23,943 nt of DNA from positions 1 to 23,943 of IMG/VR virus record IMGVR_UViG_3300037560_000144; one strand, 5' to 3'. Source of the stretch: a virus. Shown one piece after another: positions 7,535-15,268 of this stretch (positions are counted from its first letter, which is position 1; every line of letters starts with the position of its first letter). The translations under genes and the position numbers were made by a program. The notes beneath the pieces were generated by a model, which saw nothing but the letters and a program-made list of their open reading frames with translations, did not search any database and had not been told where the DNA came from.

Positions 7535-7735
7535 ATGTACCTGAAACAACATCGCAAAGGCACTCTCGAATTGGAAGGGCGTAAGCTCAAGATGCATCTC
7601 GAAGTGAGCCTGACCAATCAAGGTGATCGGGAAGTAACGACCGAGTTCATCAGCGAGATACGCAAGCAGCTGCGTGACTTCGATCCCGCCAAGAAGAAAA
7701 AGAAAGTTGGCGCGAGACGTAAAAAGCGCAGATGA
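7535..7735 (+). CDS. small basic hypothetical protein
   Basis: This 66-residue protein has no recognised family. The first 50 residues alternate in a way suggesting a small beta-alpha fold (GTLELEGRKLKMHLEVSL, then a helix ISEIRKQLRDF). The last 14 are almost all Lys/Arg (AKKKKKVGARRKKRR), pointing to binding of nucleic acid or of an acidic partner. The ATG has AGGAA upstream at good spacing. Its stop overlaps the next start as ATGA, so it is translationally coupled to the HAD-like phosphatase gene. Confidence 0.65.
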   Translation: MYLKQHRKGTLELEGRKLKMHLEVSLTNQGDREVTTEFISEIRKQLRDFDPAKKKKKVGARRKKRR

Positions 7736-8211
7736 TTCTGGTTGACCTTGAGGGTGTGCTGACCGATCACACTGATCGGCTGTCTCTTCTTCAGTCCCGA
7801 ACGGCAGACAACAAACGCGACCGCACTGCGTGGAAGGATTATTATAAAGCGATCATGGAAGATCAGCCGCGCACCCACATCATGGACATGGTGCACGACT
7901 GGCTCGACGCAGACATCCGACCGATCATCTACAGCACACGCTTCGTTAATAAGTGGAAGCACGAGGAAGAATGGTTACGCAAGCACGATCTACTTGGGCG
8001 TGTCGAATTGATTCAACGACTGCCACACCAGACTGCAATCAAAGGTCCGGACCTGGTCCTTCAGTGGGTGCGACAGCACAAACCTGAGATCGTCATCGAT
8101 GATAGAGTCGAGGTGCGCGACAAGCTGCGCGGACTCTACGCAGGCATGATGGTGTACGGTCCCAATGCGTTCCTCAACACGGGGGAGAACGATGGACATT
8201 CACTGCGCTGA
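7732..8211 (+). CDS. HAD-like phosphatase
   Basis: This 159-residue protein has the order of HAD motifs: motif I DLEGVL (D5 nucleophile), motif II IIYSTR (S68), motif III lysine K104 in TAIKGPD, and motif IV VIDD (D123, D124). Phage relatives include nucleotide phosphatases and polynucleotide 3'-phosphatases. The second aspartate of motif I, the general acid, is Glu here (E7), which may reduce or change catalysis. There is no kinase domain, so it is not a full polynucleotide kinase. It is coupled to the upstream gene by a 4-base ATGA overlap, and the small gene at 8192 begins within its end. The fold is likely; the substrate is unknown. Confidence 0.75.
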   Translation: MILVDLEGVLTDHTDRLSLLQSRTADNKRDRTAWKDYYKAIMEDQPRTHIMDMVHDWLDADIRPIIYSTRFVNKWKHEEEWLRKHDLLGRVELIQRLPHQTAIKGPDLVLQWVRQHKPEIVIDDRVEVRDKLRGLYAGMMVYGPNAFLNTGENDGHSLR

Positions 8212-8404
8212 CAACTGGCTGTATCACGAGTGGGGACCTGACGGTAAGTGCGTTCGACGTTGCGGTGCTACTGTCTCATTCCACCACCGGGGAAACCTCC
8301 ACGTCGTGACATCGGACGACGCCCAGTCCCCCGCTGCAACGCGCGAGCCAATCCGCCTTGCTGGTCTTGCATCCCTACGCGGTTTACGCCACCACCGACG
8401 TTAG
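8192..8404 (+). CDS. small Cys-containing hypothetical protein, overlapping the convergent gene
   Basis: This is a 70-residue frame starting at an ATG with an excellent ribosome binding site (GGGGGAG, five bases upstream). The first 30 residues look like a real protein: MDIHCADNWLYHEW followed by a Cys pair, KCVRRCG. The second half (from about 8268) runs antisense to the C-terminal end of the 972-residue protein gene and has a less convincing composition. The gene may be an intact small protein or a 5' remnant whose end was replaced at the strand-switch junction. No function can be given. Confidence 0.5.
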   Translation: MDIHCADNWLYHEWGPDGKCVRRCGATVSFHHRGNLHVVTSDDAQSPAATREPIRLAGLASLRGLRHHRR

Positions 8405-11186
8405 CCGGGGGACGATTCTGCATCCGCATCTTCTGTAGCATGCCCCGCATGTTAGGAGCCACTCCCGGTCCACCTCTCGGTCCCGGTCCACCTGCCTCGG
8501 GAGGCATGCCACGTGGCACCGGAACTCCTCGCGGATCGAATCCACCACGACCACCTAGCCGTGCGCGAGGCGGAGGTGCGCCTCTCCACGGTGTGCGACC
8601 ACCACCACGACCACCGGGGAAGCCACCGGGACCGGGGAGACCACGCGGTGGGAAGCCACGACCACCACCACCGGGGAAGCCACCACCCGGCGGCATGCTC
8701 GGTGGCGTCGTTCGTATCGGTCCCCCTTTCCATGGCGGCATTCCTCCACCGGGACCAGGTTGGATTCGAGGCGGAGGTGCACCGCGCCACGGCATCTCCA
8801 CAGGGTTCGTCGTCGCACCGTATCCACCACCCTGCGGTGGCATCGAAATGCTCGGAGGTACGCCACCTGTAGGAGGCCGACGGAAGTTTGCCTGCGCAAG
8901 TCCACCTCCCTGATAACCGGCAGGCGTGTCGATGTAACCACCGTACGCCTGCTCCATTTTTTCCATCTCTTCATCAATTTTAGTGGTGTCTCCGTAATCC
9001 ATGATCCGCTTGTACCACGGGACATCTTCCTCAGCTTCAGGCGGAGGTGGAGGAGGCGGAGGAGCTTTGTGATGCTTCCGCTCCCATGACTTCCATGCAT
9101 TCGGCATCTTTCCTTTGTCGTAAGGGTTCGGACCCTCAGCATGTCCGGGGCGAGCTTCACCACCTTCGGCGTAGTAATTCACGTGACCTCCTCCTGCGTA
9201 CCCTCCTTGGGGCACCGCTAATAATAACGCGACACGTTCTTTGTGCGCGCGTAGTTGCTCTGAATATTCAGTGTCTCTTCCTGCTCGTCGTTCCGCTCCG
9301 CCAAATGGTCCCGGCGGAGGAGTACCATCCGGAGGTGGTTCACCTTCTATCGGTGGCGTACCCGGCGGAATTATTCTTGGATCCGGAGGCTGACCACCTC
9401 CACCACCCCCACCACGTCGGCCTCCACCACCGCGACGTCCACCTCGACGTCCACCACGGGGACCTTGAGAAACCGTTGTCGGTGTCCCACCGTAGTACGG
9501 ATCGTAACCCTCCGTTACCTGACCCGTGTAATCTTCACCTAAGATTGTCTGCTGCGGTGGCATGTACATCAGAGTTTTCATTTCATCTTTGGTGTACTTA
9601 CCTTCCGCACCACCTTGGGGCAGGAACGATGGTTGCCATGCGCCTGACTGCATAAGTCTTGCAAACCGGATCGCACCCTTGACTCCCTTCCCCATTTTCT
9701 TACTGAGATCAGCATACGAGAGCGGTTCGTCGCCTAAGTTAAAATAATCTTGAGCCCGAAGAGCCCAGTCGTCGAGTTTTTTGTCCTTGCCTGTGCTACC
9801 ACCGTGAGCAAAGTTCAGACCAGGTGCGTCCATTCGCTGACGCAAATCTTCCATCGGTGCGAGTCCACCTTCCCACATGCCTTCGGCTGCAGCTCTGTCG
9901 GCTTCGCTCATTACGCCCGTGGGCATTTGACTCGGTGGCATGAAGATGTCTTCGCCACGGTCGTTGACACCGATGCGGTTCAGCTCGTCTGCCGTTGGCA
10001 TGCGACCTAAGTCATCGGGACTGCCTTCGAGACCGGCTGCAATCTGCTCCATCTGCTGACGCTCAAAGTCAGACATCTGACCTGTCATACCTTGCTGTGA
10101 TTCTTGCGCTTGTTTCTGCAGTGCCTTGCTCCACTCCTCACGCAGCGCTCTCACTTTATCTTGCTGCACTCCGTAGTCCCGGATGGAATACTGCTTACCA
10201 AATTTTGTCGAGCCGATATCGTCCATGAGTTTTTCAGCTTCGAGCAGCTGCGGACGAAGCATTTGTACTAGCTCTTCTCCAGGCATCTCATCTAAGCGTG
10301 CTCTGGCTTGGGCTTCCCGACTTGCTTCGACCTCCCGATAGAAATCTGTCTTGAGTTTATCCGCAGCCGCCCGTGTCTCCGGTGTCGCCGGAGGCTGGCT
10401 CATGATGTCTTCGAGTTGACTCTCCAACTTGGCAGTGACGGATCCACCTTCGGCGTACCTGCTCTCTGCAAACCCACCTGAATACATGCCGCGATCCTTT
10501 TTATCGACGAACTCATTCGCTACTGCACGTGATGGACCTCCGCCTCCCGGCTTCTTCCACCCGTGCGCAGTTGCACGCATCAATCTTGCTTGCGCCTCAC
10601 TGGCGTAGCCGCCCTTCGCCAACGTAGGCACGTTCTGTACCCTAAAACTTGGCTGACGTGTCAGGTGAATTTCTTCCAGTTCGAGTGGGTCCACAACACC
10701 CGGAACTAATTTGTCAGCCTCAGCAGCACCGGCTGTGACTGCAGCTGTCGCAGCTGCACCCGTGCCCGACAGGCCCGCAGCAAAAGTCGCTCCACTGGGG
10801 ATGGCTGCAGTGACGGCAGATCCTACTCCGGTTGCTGCACCACCAGCTGCCGTGGCTCCTGCTCCAGCCGCAGCACCAGCAGGCGCAGCAAGTGCACCGA
10901 GTGCTCCGCCCGCGTAGATTGATGCAACCGTCGCAGCTATCTGGTGCATCGTCGCGCCAGCTTTGATGTTGATGCCTTCATCGAGAGCTTGTTGGTAATC
11001 GTACGACGTCGCACCCCCTAACTGATTGACGAGTGCCCTGTCGTTACGACCGAGAATCTCATTCCACATCTTCGTACTGAGCGGATCAACACCAAGGACC
11101 AGTCGCTTAGGATCTTTCCAAATCCCCTTCGCCAGTGTCTTGAAGTGTGACTTCTCAAATTTTAATACGTCGCTTAGGAAACCCAT
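8268..11186 (-). CDS. large Gly/Ala-rich putative virion protein with long disordered RGG/PGG tail
   Basis: This 972-residue protein is the last gene of the late operon. The N-terminus (MGFLSDVLKFEKSH and on) is followed at about 80-160 by a long hydrophobic Ala/Gly stretch, like membrane-active segments of ejection proteins. The middle is helical and charged. Scattered Gly-Gly motifs (GGYASEAQ, YAEGGSV, FAHGGS, YYAEGGE, GGYIDTP) recur and also occur in two other virion genes here. Residues about 574-600 form an RGG block, about 708-716 are a poly-proline run, and about 757-972 are almost entirely PGG, RGG and GGFPGG repeats. The start has GGGGAGG nine bases upstream and overlaps the terminase stop by one base. 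A role as an internal or ejected virion protein is inferred from composition and neighbours. Confidence 0.75.
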   Translation of the reverse strand: MGFLSDVLKFEKSHFKTLAKGIWKDPKRLVLGVDPLSTKMWNEILGRNDRALVNQLGGATSYDYQQALDEGINIKAGATMHQIAATVASIYAGGALGALAAPAGAAAGAGATAAGGAATGVGSAVTAAIPSGATFAAGLSGTGAAATAAVTAGAAEADKLVPGVVDPLELEEIHLTRQPSFRVQNVPTLAKGGYASEAQARLMRATAHGWKKPGGGGPSRAVANEFVDKKDRGMYSGGFAESRYAEGGSVTAKLESQLEDIMSQPPATPETRAAADKLKTDFYREVEASREAQARARLDEMPGEELVQMLRPQLLEAEKLMDDIGSTKFGKQYSIRDYGVQQDKVRALREEWSKALQKQAQESQQGMTGQMSDFERQQMEQIAAGLEGSPDDLGRMPTADELNRIGVNDRGEDIFMPPSQMPTGVMSEADRAAAEGMWEGGLAPMEDLRQRMDAPGLNFAHGGSTGKDKKLDDWALRAQDYFNLGDEPLSYADLSKKMGKGVKGAIRFARLMQSGAWQPSFLPQGGAEGKYTKDEMKTLMYMPPQQTILGEDYTGQVTEGYDPYYGGTPTTVSQGPRGGRRGGRRGGGGRRGGGGGGGQPPDPRIIPPGTPPIEGEPPPDGTPPPGPFGGAERRAGRDTEYSEQLRAHKERVALLLAVPQGGYAGGGHVNYYAEGGEARPGHAEGPNPYDKGKMPNAWKSWERKHHKAPPPPPPPPEAEEDVPWYKRIMDYGDTTKIDEEMEKMEQAYGGYIDTPAGYQGGGLAQANFRRPPTGGVPPSISMPPQGGGYGATTNPVEMPWRGAPPPRIQPGPGGGMPPWKGGPIRTTPPSMPPGGGFPGGGGRGFPPRGLPGPGGFPGGRGGGRTPWRGAPPPRARLGGRGGFDPRGVPVPRGMPPEAGGPGPRGGPGVAPNMRGMLQKMRMQNRPPANVGGGVNRVGMQDQQGGLARALQRGTGRRPMSRRGGFPGGGMRQ
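8271..8915 (-). repeat. low-complexity PGG/RGG-coding repeat tract
   Basis: Degenerate tandem units, read on the - strand as GGTGGTGG, CCGGTGG and CGTGG-type blocks, encode Pro-Gly-Gly, Arg-Gly-Gly and GGFPGG tripeptide-like repeats at the C-terminus of the 972-residue protein. A shorter block of the same kind lies at about 9388-9465. The repeats are imperfect at base level, which suggests selection on amino acid composition rather than recent slippage alone. Confidence 0.75.
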
Positions 11187-11761
11187 TACTTATCTACCTC
11201 CCCGGTACGCCCGTCGATGACAGCGTTATCAGGTTTCGGTTTGATCAATGCCAAAATACTCGAGACCACTTCGAGTTTCGTCTCGTCACGCAGACCGATG
11301 GGTGCACCTTCCTTGCCGCTGTGCTCAGTCTCTTTACGATCAGCCCAGTGCTCGCGCTGTCGGTTGGTCAGCCACAGTTTGATTGCTTGCACGTCAGGTT
11401 TGTAATGCTTGATAGTGTCGGCACGGATGATCTCTCCGTCCCACTGAAAAATCTTTTCTTCGTCGTGCGTGTAACCGACGGCAGTCTGGTACAACGCACC
11501 AAGGACAGCAGCATCCGCATCGGTGTAGCCACTTTCGAGTGCATCTTTGAACAGCGGGTACTGCGCCTTCCACAGACCCAGTTGACGTTTGCTGATGTCG
11601 AAGATCTCGGACAGCTGGTCTTCATCGATGCCACGCATTGCAATCGCACGGACCTGGTCGAGGTGATCGGGCAGGAACACACGCGAACCTTCCGCAAGCA
11701 GGTGACCTGCACGGTTACGGGCGTATCTCTTAGCCGGTAGTTTGGTGCGGACTGCAGGCAT
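11186..11761 (-). CDS. terminase small subunit
   Basis: This 191-residue protein is the probable DNA-recognition subunit of the packaging motor. Residues about 36-75 form a helix-turn-helix (DEDQLSEIFDISKRQLGLW). The following segment, GYTHDEEKIF then KHYKPDVQAIKLWLTNRQ (97-135), matches a conserved pattern of one TerS group in which a PDxxA helix is followed by WLxNR. The N-terminus is basic. It sits between two large putative virion protein genes, with one-base TAATG overlaps on both sides. No large subunit lies beside it. AGGAG is found about ten bases before the ATG. The family call is fairly sure; the cos or pac site it would bind is not visible. Confidence 0.82.
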   Translation of the reverse strand: MPAVRTKLPAKRYARNRAGHLLAEGSRVFLPDHLDQVRAIAMRGIDEDQLSEIFDISKRQLGLWKAQYPLFKDALESGYTDADAAVLGALYQTAVGYTHDEEKIFQWDGEIIRADTIKHYKPDVQAIKLWLTNRQREHWADRKETEHSGKEGAPIGLRDETKLEVVSSILALIKPKPDNAVIDGRTGEVDK

Positions 11762-13749
11762 TACGGTTGCTGCTCCTGTTCCATTTGCTGAAGTTTTAGA
11801 GCCGCCTCTTCTGCGCCCCCACTACCGGGATCCAACCCAGGTCCGACGAGGAGCGAACCCTGACCTATTCCGGTTCCAAATGCGCCACCTCCTGACTCCT
11901 CTCCGGGTGTGCCTCCCAGCCATCCGATGGGATTTATTCTCTCCGTGACACCGCTAGCTATCTGTCGCAGTGCACTCATGCCCGATGCCGCTTGCCCTGC
12001 AACCATCCCCGGCTCCATGGTCAGGCTCAGTTCAGGCATGTCCACATCTCCCTGCAGCACCGCGTTGCCCGTCGCCAGTATTAGCGGACGCAGTTGCGCC
12101 ATGATCTCTTTCACAAGTTCAGGTTTGCCCTTAGCATGTGCGAGACGCAAGAAAAGATTACGCACTCCAGCACTTTGTACTGCCTGCCCCATCATGCCCG
12201 TCATCATGCCAGCCATTGCTCCGCCCACGACATCGAGGAGGTAGAACATCCCGCCTCCCGCCATGGCTGCAGTCATGCCCGCACCCTTACCGATGTTCGC
12301 TGCATCCTCGGTGATGCGAATGAACTCTCGCGCACCCTTAACCATTGCAAGCTGCTCAGGATCCGGGAACATGTTATTCAACGCTTTGCGATGGTCATCG
12401 AGGTACTTCACAAACGTACCGGGATTTGCAATGTTGGTGGCTTGTCCCGGTCTCCAGTTCGCACGTCGCAGACCTTCCGCAAGGAATCGTTGCTGCGCCA
12501 TTTTCTGTCCTGCCGGAGTGAGCTTGTCGAACAGTTCTTTGATGCGCCTGCCGTTGTTGCCATTGAAGACAGCGTCCACCAGCTGCTCATCGATTTTACC
12601 GGCTTTGATCTTATTCGCGAGGACGTCATCCACAACCTCTCCGGCTTCCTTCAGCCAAGCACGTTTGACCATCGCTTCGGAAGGTCTGCCATCGAGGGTG
12701 TTGAAGCCAAAGAAACGCCAGTCTTTCATGCGTTCCTCAAAAGTCTGCGCAATCTCCTGACCCAGCTCACCGTCCATGTCAACACCCAGGTCGTCTGCAA
12801 TCGATTTGAGTGTGTCGGTACGCTCGGCCTGCTGCTTGAGACGTTGCTTTGCAGTGCCGAAGAACGGAATACGATCCGTGACCTTAAGGAAGATCCGTTG
12901 CGCAGGCGCGAGGTGCTCCTGTAATGCATCGGACGTCATAACCCTGTAGCCTCGTGCTGTAGCAAACTTCAGTGCCGACACAACGGTCTCAGGAATATGA
13001 GTTAACTCTGCTACCTTGCCAAATAATTCCTTGCCCTTCATTGCCAGTCCCAGAGCTGGCTTCGCTAACAGTTCCGGAACAAGACCGAACGCTGTTGCCA
13101 GTGCAACATCTTCAGGATCGTACTCACCTCCCGCTGCCTCTTGACCAAGTTGTGCAGCGTGTTCGGTTACGCCTGAGGTAACCATCGCTGTGGCTGCTCG
13201 CGGCATCAACGCTTTAGGAATGGCAGTGAGCTTTGAAGCAGGTAAGAACTGACCGACCAGTCCGATAGTTTGCAGCACATCTTGCCCACTGATCCCCGGC
13301 TTGTTGATGACAGCTTCGTACCCGGTGAGTTTGTTTCGTGCAATCGGAACGTACTCCGGTGGGTCCTCTTCGTCCCAGTCATCCTCCAACATCTTAGGAT
13401 GAGGTGCGAGGCGCACATCGATGACCTCCGGGAATCGATTCTGCAATTGCATGCCCAGCTCGTGTGGATCCATGGTCGTCATGTTGAGCCACGCCTGACT
13501 GAACTCGACACCCAATTTACGTGACTGAGTTGCTGCGAATCCCATGATTGACGGATCAGCTTCACCTGAAGTTTCGAAGCCTTCCATCATGCGAGAGCTG
13601 TGCGTCATCTCCGGCAGCTCTTCGATCATTTCAGGAGTGACGCTCGGATCAATAGGAAACCGCTGTCCGGTTGCCGCAGGTTGGAGGTGCCAGTCCCCGG
13701 TATCGACAGCTTCTCCAAATGCTGCGTCGTCTTCCCACCACTCAGCCAT
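11761..13749 (-). CDS. putative internal virion/ejection protein, 662 aa
   Basis: This large protein is not matched to a named family with confidence. The N-terminal 150 residues are acidic and polar. Alternating helical segments follow, some hydrophobic (DVLQTIGLVGQFLP; the GLVPELLAKPALGLAMKG region). Residues about 495-535 form a Gly/Ala/Met-rich hydrophobic stretch (AAMAGGGMFYLLDVV, then MAGMMTGMMG) that could enter a membrane. The C-terminus is Gly-rich and disordered. Position among other large late genes of a short-tailed phage suggests a protein carried in the head and ejected with DNA. GGGGAG lies about nine bases before the ATG, and the gene overlaps both neighbours by one base. Role by inference only. 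Confidence 0.7.
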   Translation of the reverse strand: MAEWWEDDAAFGEAVDTGDWHLQPAATGQRFPIDPSVTPEMIEELPEMTHSSRMMEGFETSGEADPSIMGFAATQSRKLGVEFSQAWLNMTTMDPHELGMQLQNRFPEVIDVRLAPHPKMLEDDWDEEDPPEYVPIARNKLTGYEAVINKPGISGQDVLQTIGLVGQFLPASKLTAIPKALMPRAATAMVTSGVTEHAAQLGQEAAGGEYDPEDVALATAFGLVPELLAKPALGLAMKGKELFGKVAELTHIPETVVSALKFATARGYRVMTSDALQEHLAPAQRIFLKVTDRIPFFGTAKQRLKQQAERTDTLKSIADDLGVDMDGELGQEIAQTFEERMKDWRFFGFNTLDGRPSEAMVKRAWLKEAGEVVDDVLANKIKAGKIDEQLVDAVFNGNNGRRIKELFDKLTPAGQKMAQQRFLAEGLRRANWRPGQATNIANPGTFVKYLDDHRKALNNMFPDPEQLAMVKGAREFIRITEDAANIGKGAGMTAAMAGGGMFYLLDVVGGAMAGMMTGMMGQAVQSAGVRNLFLRLAHAKGKPELVKEIMAQLRPLILATGNAVLQGDVDMPELSLTMEPGMVAGQAASGMSALRQIASGVTERINPIGWLGGTPGEESGGGAFGTGIGQGSLLVGPGLDPGSGGAEEAALKLQQMEQEQQP

Positions 13750-15062
13750 TACTGTCTCCCCTTATACTGGTAAATTTTACCGTCAGGTCGTCGCACCCAA
13801 TCATTGACGTTAGGCTCGGGCACTCCCGGTCCTACAACGATAGGATTTTGCATGCTTGAACCTGGTGCAGCCGACTTAGCTGCTTCTCTTTTTTGCAATG
13901 CTCCCTCGGGGGTGTCTGCTGTGATACCCATCGCTTCTAAATCGAGGTTGAGTCCATACTCACGTGCTGCTCTAACACCGCGACGGTATCGCTGACGTTG
14001 TATGCGCAAGCCCTCTTCAATGAGTGCCATGTTGACACCAAGCGGTTTCGACAATCCTGTTTCCAAAGCTTCCATGTACTTGCGTTCGCCCTCGGAAATC
14101 TGACCGGGGAAATTCTTCAAACCTAACAGCACTGCTTGACCCAATTCGTTCCGTAGAATACCGAGAGTGGTAACTTCTTTCGTGTTGACACCGAACCATT
14201 CAGAGGCACGCTGCAGCAAATCTACCCAGCCGCCAGTACCGTAGCCAGCCCGTTCCACTTCCTTCATCAGGCCAATTACTGTTTCGTATTTGTGGATGAC
14301 CGGGTAAGCCTCGCGGCCTGCCATGATGTCATTGTTGATGCGATCCGCTTTGGCTTCTTCCAGTCCCAGTTGGAACTGCAGTTCACTTCTCCGTTGCAGA
14401 TCGTAGGGAGAAGATGAGTACGGAATGCTACCGTCTTCGCCCGGTGTGTCCACGTACTGCGTTGTCATCATGCCCTGCTCACCGTTGGGACCGATGACAT
14501 CGGGATCCCATATCTGCTGTACCCGTGCAAACCTATTGGGATTTTCAGGGTGTTCCATAGAGTACGCGGTGCCGACAGGCCTGCGTTGAGCGTACTCTCC
14601 GAGTCGGCCTTGCTTCTCGATCTGTGCACGACGTAGCTCGTCGTCCAGATAGTCCCGTCGGATCTGTTCTTCCTGAGCTGCGTACGCTTGCTCCTCAGCT
14701 ATCCGTTCGCCTTCGTGCCCACGTTGAGCTTCGATTTCTCCACGCATTGCGCCCGCAGCCATGCCGACGTTTTCACCGAAGCCACCCGTCTGAGTTGGTG
14801 ACAACATAGCCTGCCCGAACGCCAACCACTTGGCCTGTTGGTCGCGATGCTGCTGCTGGGCACGTCGTTGTTTTATCGCGTCCTGACCTGCACGCAGACG
14901 AGCGAGTGCATCGTCACGATTCTTGATGATCATCTGTTGCAGATTCAACCCAGGTTCTGGATCAGTACTGCGCTTGACGATCTGATCAACTGTAAGTGCA
15001 GGTGCCGGAGGACCGTAAGCCTCTCCGCCTTCCTGAAATGCTTGTTCCACTTCTGATCTCAT
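13749..15062 (-). CDS. putative internal virion protein, 437 aa
   Basis: The start is placed at the ATG at 15062, with AGGA six bases upstream; an in-frame TTG at 15068 is less likely. Residues about 45-160 are a charged, Gln/Arg/Glu-rich helical region with coiled-coil character. A second helical domain (about 255-365) contains KNFPGQISEGERKYMEAL and a following Arg-rich helix. This block resembles a segment I associate with phage tail or ejection proteins. The C-terminus ends in a small beta unit, NDWVRRPDGKIYQYKG. It begins two bases after the end of the -1 frame extension of the upstream gene and ends overlapping the next start by one base. Function is inferred from context. Confidence 0.7.
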   Translation of the reverse strand: MRSEVEQAFQEGGEAYGPPAPALTVDQIVKRSTDPEPGLNLQQMIIKNRDDALARLRAGQDAIKQRRAQQQHRDQQAKWLAFGQAMLSPTQTGGFGENVGMAAGAMRGEIEAQRGHEGERIAEEQAYAAQEEQIRRDYLDDELRRAQIEKQGRLGEYAQRRPVGTAYSMEHPENPNRFARVQQIWDPDVIGPNGEQGMMTTQYVDTPGEDGSIPYSSSPYDLQRRSELQFQLGLEEAKADRINNDIMAGREAYPVIHKYETVIGLMKEVERAGYGTGGWVDLLQRASEWFGVNTKEVTTLGILRNELGQAVLLGLKNFPGQISEGERKYMEALETGLSKPLGVNMALIEEGLRIQRQRYRRGVRAAREYGLNLDLEAMGITADTPEGALQKREAAKSAAPGSSMQNPIVVGPGVPEPNVNDWVRRPDGKIYQYKGRQ

Positions 15063-15064
15063 GA

Positions 15065-15268
15065 TCAATCCTGTTTGTGTTGCAGTTCGAGGTGGTGTCC
15101 TCCTGCTGCGCCAACACCTCTTCCAAAATCAGGGTACAACTGTCGCGCCCAATTACTGAGCGCTCCTACTGCACGTCGTCCGAAGTTCCAGATGCCTGAA
15201 CCTGCGGCACGTGCCAGTCCACCGATGCCGTACTCGTCTACCTCATAGCCGCCTCCACCAGCGCTCCT
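15065..15268 (-). CDS. -1 frame extension of the 15238-16362 gene (putative programmed frameshift)
   Basis: This 68-codon open segment (67 residues plus TGA) has no usable start of its own: in its frame there is no ATG or GTG after the upstream stop, and the only TTG lies deep inside. It is the -1 frame relative to the upstream gene and joins it at the heptamer CCCAAAA (15268-15274). The predicted peptide begins RSAGGGGYEVDEYGIGG and continues with WNFGRRAVGALSNWARQ. It carries the same Gly-Gly motif style as the protein it would extend. It ends two bases before the next ATG, as expected in this tightly packed operon. Joined to the first 365 residues, it gives a 432-residue product. A sequencing indel is the main alternative. 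Confidence 0.6.
   Translation of the reverse strand, partial: RSAGGGGYEVDEYGIGGLARAAGSGIWNFGRRAVGALSNWARQLYPDFGRGVGAAGGHHLELQHKQD

Noticed and set aside
8302-8321. Hairpin CGTCGT/ACGACG as a terminator between the two arms
   Set aside because: Only six base pairs with an eight-base loop, no T run on either strand, and it lies inside coding sequence.
8248-8913. Pro/Gly-rich + strand frame of 221 residues
   Set aside because: It is the complement of the RGG/PGG-coding tract; repetitive GC-rich sequence keeps several frames open at once.
9047-9655. + strand frame of 202 residues opposite the 972-residue gene
   Set aside because: No ribosome binding site or recognisable protein; it mirrors the repeat-rich coding region on the other strand.
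11147-11740. + strand frame of 197 residues
   Set aside because: Antisense to the terminase small subunit gene, whose helix-turn-helix and PDxxA/WLxNR pattern are clear.
12094-12924. + strand frame of 276 residues
   Set aside because: Antisense to the 662-residue virion gene, which is coupled on both sides; no ribosome binding site for the + frame.
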